A stretch of 64,000 nucleotides of DNA from Coleofasciculus sp. LEGE 07092 (GCF_015207375.1 NZ_JADEWY010000003.1:30948-94947), one strand, 5' to 3'; numbered from the stretch's first letter, positions 19,686-30,089 are shown. Translations and numbers: made by a program. The notes: generated by a model not told the origin, from the sequence alone.

Positions 19686-21293
19686 ATGATGATAAATTTC
19701 TGGAAAAGCAAAACGCAGAAACTGTACGGGGACGGCTTAAAAGCTTTAATTATTATCGCAATAGTGCTTGGTTTATTCTTTCGGTTCGTCAATCTAGACG
19801 GAAAAATTTACTGGTTTGATGAAGTTTTGAGTTCCCTACGAATTGCTGGCTACACGAGAGCTGAATTGTTCCAAGAAGTCGCAAGCAGTCAGCCCATGAC
19901 CCTTCAAGATTTGCAGCATTATCAGAGTCCTAACTCTGAAAAAGGCTTGAGGGATACGATTAAATCGTTGGTAGTAGAAGACCCCCTGCAATCACCACTC
20001 TATTTTATACTGGGGCGATTTTGGATGCAGTTATGGGGTAATTCTGTAGCAGTGATCAGAAGTTTATCGGCTCTGTCGAGCTTACTTGCTTTTCCCTGCC
20101 TCTATTGGCTGTGTCGAGAACTCTTTGAGTCACCGCTTGTGGGATGGATAGCGATGGCTCTGATTGCGGTTTCACCCTTTCATGTGCTGTATGCCCAGGA
20201 AGCACGGATGTACAGTTTATGGACTGTAACAATTTTACTATCTAGCGCGGTACTCCTAAAGGCTATGCGGGTCAAAACCCACCTGAGTTGGGGAACCTAT
20301 GCGGCAACAGTTGCACTAGGACTTTATACTCATCTTTTTTCAATTTTTGTTTTCATGGGGCATGGTGTCTATGTTTTGATAACCGAACGCTACCGTTTTA
20401 GTAAGAGGTTTAGGGTATATCTCTTGGCATCGCTGGCAGGATTTCTAGGGTTCCTACCCTGGATTTTAGTAGTCGCGTCTCACTTGAGCCTTATCCAGCA
20501 ACAAACAGCCTGGCAATCTGCTAGAGTCAGTGTGTTGTCTTTGGGGCAAACTTGGGTGGTTAACCTGAGTCGTATTTTTTTTGATGTGGGTATTGGTGCT
20601 GGTGATGCCCATTTAGATACTTATGCAGTTCTTTTAATTGTCCCGATTTTAAGCTTATTAGGGTTAAGCGCCTATGCCGTTCATTTCCTTTATCGTTATA
20701 GTCCAAAGCACGTTCGATTATTTGTCTTGACCTCAATTGGGGCGACAGCACTAGCCTTAATTCTCCCTGACTTAATTATAGGAGGTCGTCGATCAACCTT
20801 TGCTCGATATCTCATTCCTTCCTATTTGGGTATTCAATTAGCGGTTGCCTACCTTTTCTCTACTAAAGTCACTATTATTCCTCTTAAGACAACCTTCCAG
20901 AAGTTGTGGCAAAGCTTTTTTGTCTTAGTGTTATCAGCAGGAATTTTATCATGTGTCATTAGCGCTCGTTCTGAAACCTGGTGGAACAAGTCTATTAATG
21001 AGTCGGTTCCCCAGGTTGCTCGTCTTATTAACCAATCTAAAAAACCGCTGTTGATTAGTGACAATAGTGAGGTTAGTGCCATTTTACCTCTGATTTATGT
21101 ATTAGATAATAAGGTAAAGATAATGTTTATAGCAACTCCCAAAATCCCTAATATTAATTCAAAATTTAATTCCATTTTCTTAATCTATGCTTCTGAAGAA
21201 CTACGAGATAAGCTTGAAGAAAATCGTGACTACAAAATCGATACGATTTATAAACCTGGTGAGCTTTTGCTCCTAGAAAAAAGCCGTGAATAA
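19686..21293 (+). CDS. Glycosyltransferase family 39 membrane protein (tandem copy 3)
   Basis: 535 aa paralogue with the acidic loop KIYWFDEVLSS and the shared PFHVLYAQEARMYSLW block. Fifty-five bp separate it from copy 2, with no other gene between. The first about 18 residues are hydrophilic and precede the membrane helix that begins the alignment with the other copies, so the true start could be internal, although no better ATG is visible. Multi-pass GT-C membrane enzyme. Confidence 0.82.
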   Translation: MMINFWKSKTQKLYGDGLKALIIIAIVLGLFFRFVNLDGKIYWFDEVLSSLRIAGYTRAELFQEVASSQPMTLQDLQHYQSPNSEKGLRDTIKSLVVEDPLQSPLYFILGRFWMQLWGNSVAVIRSLSALSSLLAFPCLYWLCRELFESPLVGWIAMALIAVSPFHVLYAQEARMYSLWTVTILLSSAVLLKAMRVKTHLSWGTYAATVALGLYTHLFSIFVFMGHGVYVLITERYRFSKRFRVYLLASLAGFLGFLPWILVVASHLSLIQQQTAWQSARVSVLSLGQTWVVNLSRIFFDVGIGAGDAHLDTYAVLLIVPILSLLGLSAYAVHFLYRYSPKHVRLFVLTSIGATALALILPDLIIGGRRSTFARYLIPSYLGIQLAVAYLFSTKVTIIPLKTTFQKLWQSFFVLVLSAGILSCVISARSETWWNKSINESVPQVARLINQSKKPLLISDNSEVSAILPLIYVLDNKVKIMFIATPKIPNINSKFNSIFLIYASEELRDKLEENRDYKIDTIYKPGELLLLEKSRE

Positions 21294-21332
21294 CTTAATA
21301 AAATTAGGGTAATTAGTAAACGTAGTAATTTT

Positions 21333-22925
21333 ATGCAAACAACAGTAAACCAAACTCGCAACTTTTCCTGGACTGGGTTACGGTTCTTCGTGCTCATCCT
21401 GTTAATTCTGGGTATAGTTCTGCGATTCGGCAATATCGATAATAGAGCCTACTCAGGGGACGAAACCTCTACGTCCCTACAGATTGCGGGTTACACTAAA
21501 ACAGAATTAAGAGAGTTGGTTTTCAATGGTCGTGTTTTGAGCGTTGAAGAGCTACTGAAGTATCAGGATACCAATCCCAATAAAAGCTTGCTTGATACAG
21601 TGACGGCGATGGCGGCGGAAAACCCTCATCATCCGCCCCTCTATTATGTAATAGCCCGATTGTGGGTGCAGTGGCTGGGTCCTTCTCCAGCAGTGACTAG
21701 AGGGGTGGCTGCTTTTATTAGTTTGCTTATTTTTCCGAGTATTTATTGGCTGTGCTGGGAATTATTTGAATCATCCCTGGTAGGATGGATAGCGATCGCC
21801 CTAGTAACCGTTTCACCATTTCATGTGTGGACTGCCCAAACCGCTAGGGAATATAGCTTATGGGCAGTTATCATTTTAGTATCGGGTGCCGTACTACTGC
21901 GAACCTTACGGCTCAATACAAAGCGCAGTTGGCTGACCTATGCAGGAAACCTTACGGTGGGGGTTTATTCTCATTTATTTTTCTGGTTAGTCGCCATCGG
22001 ATATGGAATCTATATATTTATTCTGGAAGGATGCAAACGCACTAAGACATTTAATGCGTATCTACGAGCATCATTGATAGGGTTTTTGGTGTTTGTACCC
22101 TGGATTGTATTAGTTAATACAGACTGGACGAAAGTTTATACTACGACAACCTGGACAAAGGAAAAACTCCCCCTAGTCTTGGGAGACGATAGCTTGCTCA
22201 AACGGTGGGCGGGGAACCTTTGCAGCATTTTTGCTTTTTTTGACTTTGACTATCAGAAGCCATTTCTTTTGTGGTTAACTGCTTGTCTGCTGGCAGGGAT
22301 GGTGGGATATGCGATTTACTTTCTGTATCGTCACACCCCTCAACGGGTTTGGGTATTCATCTTTACCTTAATGGGAGTGACAGCTCTCACTCTCGTTCTA
22401 CCGGATTTAGTTTTGGGAGGAGTACGTTCAGCGTCGAGTCGGTATCTAACCCCTTGTTACTTGGGGATTCAGCTAGCGGTTGCCTACCTGTTGGCGATGA
22501 AGATGATGCCTCTATCTGTTAAAGTCTGGCAACAGAAGCTATGGCAATTGCTTTTTATTGTGTTAATTTCGAGTGGAACCCTCTCGTGTGTCATTACTCC
22601 ACCCCATCATCGATGGAATGGAACCAGTGTCGCATCTGAAGGTGTGGAAGTTAGTCAGGTGTCTCGCATCGTTAATCAAGCAAAATCTCCACTATTCATT
22701 TTGGATATTCGCCCGACTGAAATTCTACCCTTTAGCTATCAACTCGATCCCAAGGTGCGGCTTCAGTTAGTTGAGCGACCCAATGTTCCCAATGTTGCGG
22801 AGGGATTCAGTGATATATTTTTGTACAGTCCATCTCGAGAATTACGAAAAGGACTGGAACAAGAGCAGAACTACAAGTTAAAGGTTGTTGATGAATCTCT
22901 CCAGGTCTGGCAGTTAGAAAAATAG
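21333..22925 (+). CDS. Glycosyltransferase family 39 membrane protein (tandem copy 4, divergent)
   Basis: 530 aa paralogue. The acidic loop is AYSGDETSTS, still with Asp-Glu but without the aromatic residue seen just before the pair in copies 2 and 3. The second block is altered to PFHVWTAQTAREYSLW, where the other copies have LYAQEAR. These changes near the active-site loops suggest a different donor or acceptor from copies 1-3. Hydropathy and length otherwise match. It is followed 25 bp later by a GT4 gene. Confidence 0.82.
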   Translation: MQTTVNQTRNFSWTGLRFFVLILLILGIVLRFGNIDNRAYSGDETSTSLQIAGYTKTELRELVFNGRVLSVEELLKYQDTNPNKSLLDTVTAMAAENPHHPPLYYVIARLWVQWLGPSPAVTRGVAAFISLLIFPSIYWLCWELFESSLVGWIAIALVTVSPFHVWTAQTAREYSLWAVIILVSGAVLLRTLRLNTKRSWLTYAGNLTVGVYSHLFFWLVAIGYGIYIFILEGCKRTKTFNAYLRASLIGFLVFVPWIVLVNTDWTKVYTTTTWTKEKLPLVLGDDSLLKRWAGNLCSIFAFFDFDYQKPFLLWLTACLLAGMVGYAIYFLYRHTPQRVWVFIFTLMGVTALTLVLPDLVLGGVRSASSRYLTPCYLGIQLAVAYLLAMKMMPLSVKVWQQKLWQLLFIVLISSGTLSCVITPPHHRWNGTSVASEGVEVSQVSRIVNQAKSPLFILDIRPTEILPFSYQLDPKVRLQLVERPNVPNVAEGFSDIFLYSPSRELRKGLEQEQNYKLKVVDESLQVWQLEK

Positions 22926-22949
22926 CAAACAGTCAAATCAGGTGACACA

Positions 22950-24077
22950 ATGATCAAGGTCTTCATGCTCTGCTCGGGTTTGGGTCACACTCAACGAGGC
23001 TATGAATCTTTTTTTCGGGAGTGCTTTGATATTTTGTCGAATGATTCTTCTCTGGACATAACTTTGTTCAAGGGGTGTGGCAATCGTGAAGAAAAAGAAA
23101 TTCCCCTATGGAATATACCTTACTACAGTTGGCTCGCTGTTCAACTGGGAAAATTAACCAAACGAGGCTCCTACGGTCCCTTTGTCGTGGAACAATTTTC
23201 ATTTTTTTTAAATCTTTTGCCACACTTACAATACAATCAGCCTAATGTCATTTATTTCAGTGAAGACTATTTGGGGAATTGGCTCAATCGGTGGCGGCGT
23301 TTAACCCAGCAAAATTATAAACTATTGCTTCGCAATGGCGGTGCTACATCACCTCCCTATCACCATTTAGATAGCGTCCAACATATAAATCCCACTCAAG
23401 TTCAACGAGCGTTGCGGTATGGAGAACCTGTTGACAAACAAAAATTGCTTCCGTCTGGATTTCACATTCCCTTTGACTTACAAATACTAACCACTTCTGA
23501 GCGAGAATCTTTACGACGAAAGCTCAGACTTCCCGACAAACAGCCTTTAGTTCTTTCTGTAGCCGCTATTAACAAGTATCACAAGCGGATGGATTACATT
23601 ATTCAAGAAGTTGCTAGACTTCCAACGCCACGACCTTATCTTTTACTACTTGGTCAGCAAGATTTAGAGTCGGCTGAAATCTTAAAATTAGGTAATCAAG
23701 TGTTAGGAACGGATAATTTTCAAATTAGAACAGTTCCTCGTAATCAAGTGGATGATTATTACAAAATTGCTGATATTTTCGCATTAGCTTCCCTAAGAGA
23801 AGGATTGCCACGAGTACTTGTTGAAGCAATGTCTTATGGCTTACCCTGCTTGGTTCATGATTATGAAATTACCCGCTACATTTTAGGAGAGCAAGGCTAT
23901 TTTGCTGATTTACAATTGCCTGGTAATTTAGCAAGTTTAATCTCCCAAGTAGTAGTAAAAGGGTTTCCTTGGTCTAAGCGTTATCATCAGCATCGTAGTG
24001 CCTACGAACGCTTTAGCTGGAAACAACTGCATCTTAAGTACGTCGAAATGATTAAAAGTTGTGCTATGGCTTCCTAA
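22950..24077 (+). CDS. Glycosyltransferase family 4 (GT4)
   Basis: 375 aa GT-B enzyme. The donor half holds LVLSVAAINKYHKRMDY and the E-x7-E motif EGLPRVLVE, followed by AMSYGLPCLVHD, as in GT4. The N-terminal half begins MLCSGLGHTQRGYE, a loop resembling those of polysaccharide GT4 enzymes. Same strand and close spacing to the GT39 array suggest one long transcription unit from 9.9 kb to about 34.9 kb. Confidence 0.83.
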   Translation: MIKVFMLCSGLGHTQRGYESFFRECFDILSNDSSLDITLFKGCGNREEKEIPLWNIPYYSWLAVQLGKLTKRGSYGPFVVEQFSFFLNLLPHLQYNQPNVIYFSEDYLGNWLNRWRRLTQQNYKLLLRNGGATSPPYHHLDSVQHINPTQVQRALRYGEPVDKQKLLPSGFHIPFDLQILTTSERESLRRKLRLPDKQPLVLSVAAINKYHKRMDYIIQEVARLPTPRPYLLLLGQQDLESAEILKLGNQVLGTDNFQIRTVPRNQVDDYYKIADIFALASLREGLPRVLVEAMSYGLPCLVHDYEITRYILGEQGYFADLQLPGNLASLISQVVVKGFPWSKRYHQHRSAYERFSWKQLHLKYVEMIKSCAMAS

Positions 24078-24144
24078 ACTTATTAAAATATCCTGTTACT
24101 AAGTAGTTATCCCCAGATTGTATTTTTTATGAGCGGTTATTTTT

Positions 24145-25398
24145 ATGAGATACATAGCTTATTTTGGTTTAATCTTTATCACAATATTAATTAATAGTAT
24201 TGCCCAAAAACTCTTTAAAGAAAAATGGAATTTGTGGGCGGGCTATGGTATCCCAATCTTCTTAATGATGTTATTTTTACTGACACCTCCAGGAGGCGGG
24301 TTAGGGGACTTTAACAAAGCTTACTATCCGGCTGGACGTTTAATTTTTGAAAACCCCTATAAGCTATATGATGAAACCTGTAGAACTTTTGTTAATCTGC
24401 CCATTATCGCTCTTTTATTTGTCCCTTTCTCTTTTACCTATAACCCTGATCAAGCTAGAATGGCATTTACAATAGTGGGAAGTTTATTTATTTTTATAGC
24501 TTACAGTATTTTGGCAAATTTTGTTAAAATTAGGGACTATAGGCAGCTAGCTGTAGTAGGAATTTTTGCTATCAATGGACCATTGTACTACAGTCTTAGA
24601 CAGGGTAATACAACCCATTTTTTATTACTAATACTAACATTAGTGATCGTGTGTCTTCAGGAAAAGCGTGAAATTTGGACAGGAATTTTATTAGGTATAG
24701 CTGCTTTAATGAAACCTTTTTTGCTACTTCCCTGTATTTATTTTGCAGTTAGACAGCGATGGCGATTAACCGCAGCAGTCAGCGCAACGCTGTTAAGTGT
24801 TGTAGCAGCTTCAGTACTTTTATTGGGTTCAAACCTAAACTTGCTCTGGCTGAATCGGTGTATTTATGCATTTTCAGGTAAAGTAATCGGTGCTTTTAAC
24901 GTTCAGTCAGTCGATGGCTTTCTATATCGCCTGTTAACTGATGGCGATTTAACTAACTTTATCCCTACAGATATGAGTTGGAACTTTAAACTATTTCGAT
25001 ACGGTTTGCTCTTAATACTAGTCGGTATGCCGACTTGGATATTGTGGCGGACAAAACCCCCTAAAACTGTAAACGACCAAAATTTAGAATTTTCTATTGT
25101 TCTTTGCTTATCATTGCTTATTAGTCCTATTTCTTGGACTCACTATTATCTCCTTCTATTACTCCCTTTCTCTCTGTACCTCGGCGATAAATTAGCTATT
25201 CCTAAAGGGTGGATTTGGTCTAGCTCAATGATAGTAAGTTTAGTACTCGTCTCACCTCCAGTGATATCATTCAATTCAGATAATTTTCTAATCAGATTTT
25301 TTGTTTCTCATTACTTCATCGGCGGAGTAGTATTGCTAGGAACACTTCTAGCAGCTCGATGGCAAACCTCCCCACAAATTCATCATTTTAATAAATAA
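24145..25398 (+). CDS. GT87-type (DUF2029) membrane glycosyltransferase
   Basis: 417 aa, about ten predicted membrane helices. The first outside loop has GDFNKAYYPAGRLIF, with the Asp expected for polyprenyl-phosphate-mannose-dependent GT87 enzymes. Other family-like points are RQGNTTHFLL and a GTP-free, all-helical C-terminus with SPISWTHYYLLLLLPF. It is a clear paralogue of the minus-strand gene at 36788, sharing AYYPAG, VNLPIIALLF/VNIPIIALLF and SPISW.HYYLLLLLP. Confidence 0.75.
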   Translation: MRYIAYFGLIFITILINSIAQKLFKEKWNLWAGYGIPIFLMMLFLLTPPGGGLGDFNKAYYPAGRLIFENPYKLYDETCRTFVNLPIIALLFVPFSFTYNPDQARMAFTIVGSLFIFIAYSILANFVKIRDYRQLAVVGIFAINGPLYYSLRQGNTTHFLLLILTLVIVCLQEKREIWTGILLGIAALMKPFLLLPCIYFAVRQRWRLTAAVSATLLSVVAASVLLLGSNLNLLWLNRCIYAFSGKVIGAFNVQSVDGFLYRLLTDGDLTNFIPTDMSWNFKLFRYGLLLILVGMPTWILWRTKPPKTVNDQNLEFSIVLCLSLLISPISWTHYYLLLLLPFSLYLGDKLAIPKGWIWSSSMIVSLVLVSPPVISFNSDNFLIRFFVSHYFIGGVVLLGTLLAARWQTSPQIHHFNK

Positions 25399-25416
25399 AA
25401 TATTGATTATTTAATT

Positions 25417-27072
25417 ATGTACAAAAAAAACAATCGAATTGATGTTAAAAACTGGTTATTAATAGGTATTGTATTCCTAAGTTTAGTGATTCGTATTTTA
25501 TATATTATAGCCAATAATTCCATTGAAACAGATGGTGCTGGGTACGCATTAATTGACACAGATGGTGCAGGATATGCGTTGATGGCTGAGAGTCTTGCCC
25601 AAGGGAAGGGCTTGCTTCCATGGGGAGAAACTGCTTACTTTATCTGGTCTCCTTTATATCCAATTTTAATTGCTCCTTTATACTCTATTCTAAATGACTC
25701 TGAGTTAGCTGGTCGATTTATTTCCTTTATAGCTAGTATCGCCACAGTTTTTATAACTTGGTATCTTGGAAAGCGAGCGTTCGGACAGAAAACTGGAATG
25801 TTGGCAGCAACATTAGTAGCCCTTTCTGTTCCTCTCATCAAAATGAGCTGGCGGGTGATTACAGAGCCCACCTATAGTTTTTTAATGATGGGTTGCGCCT
25901 TACTCACAATTCTCCTGTTCAAACGATTTACTTGGCTAGGTTCTGTAAAACTCGGTTTAGCTTTGGGTTTATTTTATCTATCTCGTCCGGAAGGATTGAT
26001 ACCTGCTGTCTGTATTATTAGTGTTTTCTTTGGCGGCAGTTTAGTTTACCGAAACTATAGAATATCGCTCCTGAAATACGGAACAGTTACCCTAATAGCA
26101 TTATTATTCATCTTGTTGACCTACCTCACCTATGTTCATGCAAAAACAGGAGAATGGATGCTCACGGGCAAGACAAAAAATAATTGGTATATCAGTCATG
26201 TTGTGAATCAAGGACTCAAGTACGAAAAAGTCCAGTATGGTCTTAATGAGACAGCCACCGTCCTGGGTACTAGTAGATTGGAGTCTCCCCAAATCGTTGC
26301 TGCAATCGCTGAAAATCCTACTTATTACATCTATCGATACGTGAAATCTGCTTACCGGATGGGGGTGCTGTTTTGCAGATCTATGGGACTATTAGTACCC
26401 TTTATTCTAATTGGATTAATTGGATTGTTAAGAAATCCTCAAACTCGGCTTGATGCTTTTTTAAGCCTGTTGTTTCTTTCGCCACTTGTTTTATACCCAA
26501 TTTTTTATATTCAAAACCGAAATATAGAAACTCTTATTCCCCTGGTTTGTTTGTATGCTGCTCGAGGATTTTTGGATGTCTTATCAAGATTGAATAAGTT
26601 CTCTATTTACAATCGCTTTGGTAATATCGTACTGCTTATACTATTTTTATCAGTCCTCAATCCTTTTGTAAAAGAACTACAGATGGCAATGAGAATCAAG
26701 TCTACTCAGCAGATTCACGAACACAAAGAAGCTGGACTTTGGTTGAAGGAACGAGTTCCTCAAGATTTCAGCATTATGTCAAGAAAACCTTGGGTAGCTT
26801 ACTACAGCAGACGGAAACTAGAAGTCATGCCTTTTGCCAAGTTTAATTATCTGATTGAATACGCTGAATATCGCGGTGTTGACTTAATCGTTATTGACGA
26901 ACGTTATATACCTTCAACCAGACCTCAGTTAAAATTTCTCCTCAAACCCTCTCAGGCTCCTTGTTATTTAAAACCTATCTACTCATCAACCAATGCTAAA
27001 GATAAAAAAATCATCATCTATCGACTTGATCGAGAAAATTTTTGCCAGACCAGTGAACAATTAGCAGAATAA
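25417..27072 (+). CDS. Glycosyltransferase family 39 membrane protein with duplicated loop motif
   Basis: 551 aa GT-C enzyme. The first extracytoplasmic loop, where GT39 enzymes have their catalytic acidic residue, contains TDGAGYAL twice in a row (residues about 38-57). The two 30-bp units at 25528-25557 and 25558-25587 differ at five synonymous positions but encode identical octapeptides. WSPLYPILIAPLYS, TEPTYSFLMMG and LSRPEGLIPA follow as in related enzymes. The C-terminal soluble part (about 430-551) resembles the periplasmic tail of GT39 proteins. Donor and acceptor unknown. Confidence 0.78.
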   Translation: MYKKNNRIDVKNWLLIGIVFLSLVIRILYIIANNSIETDGAGYALIDTDGAGYALMAESLAQGKGLLPWGETAYFIWSPLYPILIAPLYSILNDSELAGRFISFIASIATVFITWYLGKRAFGQKTGMLAATLVALSVPLIKMSWRVITEPTYSFLMMGCALLTILLFKRFTWLGSVKLGLALGLFYLSRPEGLIPAVCIISVFFGGSLVYRNYRISLLKYGTVTLIALLFILLTYLTYVHAKTGEWMLTGKTKNNWYISHVVNQGLKYEKVQYGLNETATVLGTSRLESPQIVAAIAENPTYYIYRYVKSAYRMGVLFCRSMGLLVPFILIGLIGLLRNPQTRLDAFLSLLFLSPLVLYPIFYIQNRNIETLIPLVCLYAARGFLDVLSRLNKFSIYNRFGNIVLLILFLSVLNPFVKELQMAMRIKSTQQIHEHKEAGLWLKERVPQDFSIMSRKPWVAYYSRRKLEVMPFAKFNYLIEYAEYRGVDLIVIDERYIPSTRPQLKFLLKPSQAPCYLKPIYSSTNAKDKKIIIYRLDRENFCQTSEQLAE

Positions 27073-27097
27073 ATTCTTATTTTATTAACAACATTTT

Positions 27098-28432
27098 ATG
27101 GTCATGACTAATCTGACAAAACTTTGGCAAACTATCGATCCTTTAACAAGGAATTTAATTTTGTTTCTGCTGGCTGATGCTTTGTTAATTACCTTAGCAT
27201 TAAATCATTTTTTTTTGACTCCATGGGATGAAAGATTAGCTCTCTATCACACGGTTGAAAGAGTTTTTAAATTTAAACAAATTGGGGACTCTTGGGGACC
27301 CATGCTTAAAGCATTTGATTATCTAGATACTGAGCCTCAACATCCTTTATATTCAGAATTATTCTTTGAACAAAAAACAAAATTTCAGTATCCACCAACG
27401 TCTTTACTGATTTTCTATATTTTTCCTAAAAATCTAACAAAAATGCTTGGTTTAACTTCGTATCGTAGTGTATTGAATTATGTTTCTTGGGCATTTTTAT
27501 GGGCAACAATAATTTACTCAATCAAACTATTTAAGCTAAGTTTGGCAGCCTTTAATTCTGGCAATAAAAATAAAAAAATTAACTTTCTTGTCAGAAACAT
27601 TGTTTTAGTTGGCTATGGTTTAACTTTTTATCCGATGATAAGAGCTTATAGTTTAGGGCAAATACAAGTATGGATTAATGCTATGTTTGCCATACTGTTA
27701 TGGTGTTGGGTGCGAGATAAAAAAAATTTAGCAGGTATCCTGGCAGGAATGATCTGCCTGCTCAAACCTCAGTACATTATTGTTTTTGCGTGGGGGCTAT
27801 TTCGCAAGCAGTGGCGTTTTATCGTATTCTTTGCAGCAATATTACTCAACGGTTTGCTGATTTCAGTTTTATTATTTGGTCTAACTAATCATCTTGATTA
27901 CTTAACGGTTTTGTCATTCATATCGAGACATGGTGAAGCTTTTTATACCAATCAATCTCCCAATGGGTTATTAAACCGACTGTTTTTTAATGGTAATAAC
28001 TTGGAATGGCAAGGAGATTCTTTTCCACCCTTTAATTTCTGGGTTTATGCCGGAACAGTGATCAGTTCAGTCATATTAATTTCCATAGCATTATTTCAAC
28101 CAAAGCTCAGTGGTAAACCAGGAAGTATTATTGATTTGTCTATTATTATACTCAGTTCTACTATAGCGTCTCCTCTTGCCTGGGAGCATAATTATGGAAT
28201 TCTTTTACCTATCTATGCTTTACTATTCCCATGCTTGTTAAAGTCAAAAAAAATTGAAAAAATAAGTATTATTTATTTAGCAATAAGCTATACAATGTCT
28301 AGTCAGTATTTTGATTTTACAAAAACATTAGCTAATACCCCATTTAATATAGTCCAGTCTTATTTATTAATTGCAGGATTAATAGTACTTTTTCATTTAT
28401 ATAAGTTAGATAGTAATCCCAAAAACAGTTAA
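27098..28432 (+). CDS. GT87-type (DUF2029) membrane glycosyltransferase
   Basis: 444 aa multi-pass protein. FLTPWDERLALYH gives the acidic first loop; SLGQIQVWINAMFAILLW and LAGMICLLKPQY, then SPLAWEHNYGILLPIYALL, match the layout of the GT87-type genes in this locus but at low identity. A second in-frame ATG two codons on (27104) is an equally good start. It is AT-rich compared with the rfbF operon. Polyprenyl-phosphate-sugar donor inferred from family. Confidence 0.68.
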   Translation: MVMTNLTKLWQTIDPLTRNLILFLLADALLITLALNHFFLTPWDERLALYHTVERVFKFKQIGDSWGPMLKAFDYLDTEPQHPLYSELFFEQKTKFQYPPTSLLIFYIFPKNLTKMLGLTSYRSVLNYVSWAFLWATIIYSIKLFKLSLAAFNSGNKNKKINFLVRNIVLVGYGLTFYPMIRAYSLGQIQVWINAMFAILLWCWVRDKKNLAGILAGMICLLKPQYIIVFAWGLFRKQWRFIVFFAAILLNGLLISVLLFGLTNHLDYLTVLSFISRHGEAFYTNQSPNGLLNRLFFNGNNLEWQGDSFPPFNFWVYAGTVISSVILISIALFQPKLSGKPGSIIDLSIIILSSTIASPLAWEHNYGILLPIYALLFPCLLKSKKIEKISIIYLAISYTMSSQYFDFTKTLANTPFNIVQSYLLIAGLIVLFHLYKLDSNPKNS

Positions 28433-28479
28433 TTAAGTTAATTTTTAAAAACATTTTGTTTAATGATTTTGCAAAAAAC

Positions 28480-29997
28480 ATGAAATCACTAACTCAGTAT
28501 CGTCACAAAAAAACCTTAGCTATTGCGGCAATTTTTCTTGTCGTACTAGGGTTAATTTATGCTCTATTCTCTCATCAAGTTATCCTTATACTTTATCAAA
28601 ATTGGCTCAGTAAAATCCGTTTTAAATCTATTAATACCAAATCTGTAGATTTTTATAAGAGATTAGCCGATAGGGGGTACTTCGCTTTTAACCTATTGTT
28701 TCTCAGTTTTATTTTAGGACTCCCTTTGAGTGTTCGCTTCCTCCAGGATTGCAAGAAAAAATTATTGAGTCCTAGAGAAGAGTTGAAAAAATTGAATACA
28801 GTCTTTTTAAAAAATAAACAAATAACCTTAACCGTACTATGCTTATTTGTAGGATTTTACTGTTTATATGTAACTCTGGGATTTTTACTTATCCCTAGTT
28901 ATGAAAAATTTGATTTCTTTGGTTCAGACTTTGTTGAATGGTATAAGTATGACATTGTTCAAGCTCATAAAGGCTCACACCCTCTCCTACTATTAGCTGT
29001 AGTTCCCTTGCGTTCTTTACTAAAGCTCTTTCCTTTTTCGCAAGAAGCCTCAGCCGTAGTCCTCAATTCATTTTTTGGTGCTAGTGCTGTACTATTATCA
29101 GGTGTATTTTTTGCTAACTTCACCCGGAGAATATTGGATATAATACTATTAACAATTACGTTTGGTTTAACCATGAGCCAGATTGTTTTTAGCACCATTC
29201 CAGAATCCTATGCTTTGGGAGGCTGTAGCATAATTGCCACATACATCTTATTTTTGCTTTGCTTAAGTCGTCGAAAGCTTTATTTAAAATACTGGATTTT
29301 TACGGGTCTTTTTTCTTTCGGAATAACCATTACTAATTTTGCTCAAACTTTAATCTGTTTTGTGGCAGTACTCTTTGTTCTAAAGCAACAACAAAAAATT
29401 ATTAAGAGTTTAGAATATATTAGCTCCGTTATTTTGCTTGCTTCTGGTCTTAGTCTCATTCAAAAATTAATATTTATCCGAGGGGCTAAAATTTTCTTTC
29501 TATCCCTATTTATGAGTGAATCAAGTTATATAGAATGGTATAATCCGTTTACTATTATCACAGAAGTTTTTAAGCACTTCTTTTTAGTAAATTTTATTGC
29601 TCCATCCCCATTTACAGGGAACATTAGTCCAGAAAACAACCGTTTAATGCTAAATTTTTTTCTACAACCCTTAATCTATAGTTTAATTGGTAAATTAGCT
29701 ATTATTGTTTTCTTGAGTTTATTAATTGTTGGATTAATTAAGAATATTTTTGATCGAAACAAGCGAGTTATTACGATCACTGTCTCTTTATCTATAGTCT
29801 TCAATATTGCCCTACATTCAGTTTTTGGTGTAAGCACCCTATTTCTTTATACCTGTTATGTAACTTTCCCTGTCTTACTTTTGATTTTCAATGAATCAAT
29901 TTTTAAGGTAAATTACTTTAAACTTATTTGGAGTATATTTATTATTTTAATGGGCTTGAATAATTTACTAGTAATAGGTAAAATAATTTCTACATAA
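28480..29997 (+). CDS. Multi-pass membrane protein, possible GT-C enzyme
   Basis: About 505 aa with roughly a dozen hydrophobic segments. I do not recognise a specific family. The first large outside loop has FFGSDFVEWYKYDIVQAHKG then HPLLLLAVVPL, a position and composition similar to the acidic loop of GT-C glycosyltransferases, and IPESYALGG follows. I use the ATG at 28480; an in-frame TTG at 28456 would add eight residues. Neighbours on both sides are glycan genes on the same strand, so a role in the same surface polymer is likely. A Wzy-like polymerase is possible but unsupported. Confidence 0.55.
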   Translation: MKSLTQYRHKKTLAIAAIFLVVLGLIYALFSHQVILILYQNWLSKIRFKSINTKSVDFYKRLADRGYFAFNLLFLSFILGLPLSVRFLQDCKKKLLSPREELKKLNTVFLKNKQITLTVLCLFVGFYCLYVTLGFLLIPSYEKFDFFGSDFVEWYKYDIVQAHKGSHPLLLLAVVPLRSLLKLFPFSQEASAVVLNSFFGASAVLLSGVFFANFTRRILDIILLTITFGLTMSQIVFSTIPESYALGGCSIIATYILFLLCLSRRKLYLKYWIFTGLFSFGITITNFAQTLICFVAVLFVLKQQQKIIKSLEYISSVILLASGLSLIQKLIFIRGAKIFFLSLFMSESSYIEWYNPFTIITEVFKHFFLVNFIAPSPFTGNISPENNRLMLNFFLQPLIYSLIGKLAIIVFLSLLIVGLIKNIFDRNKRVITITVSLSIVFNIALHSVFGVSTLFLYTCYVTFPVLLLIFNESIFKVNYFKLIWSIFIILMGLNNLLVIGKIIST

Positions 29998-30089
29998 AAT
30001 TTGTCAATTAATTCTAAAACAAAGGACTTATGTGAACACGGACAAATCACAAATAATCTTGAAACTAGAATAGAACAAGAGTAAAAATT

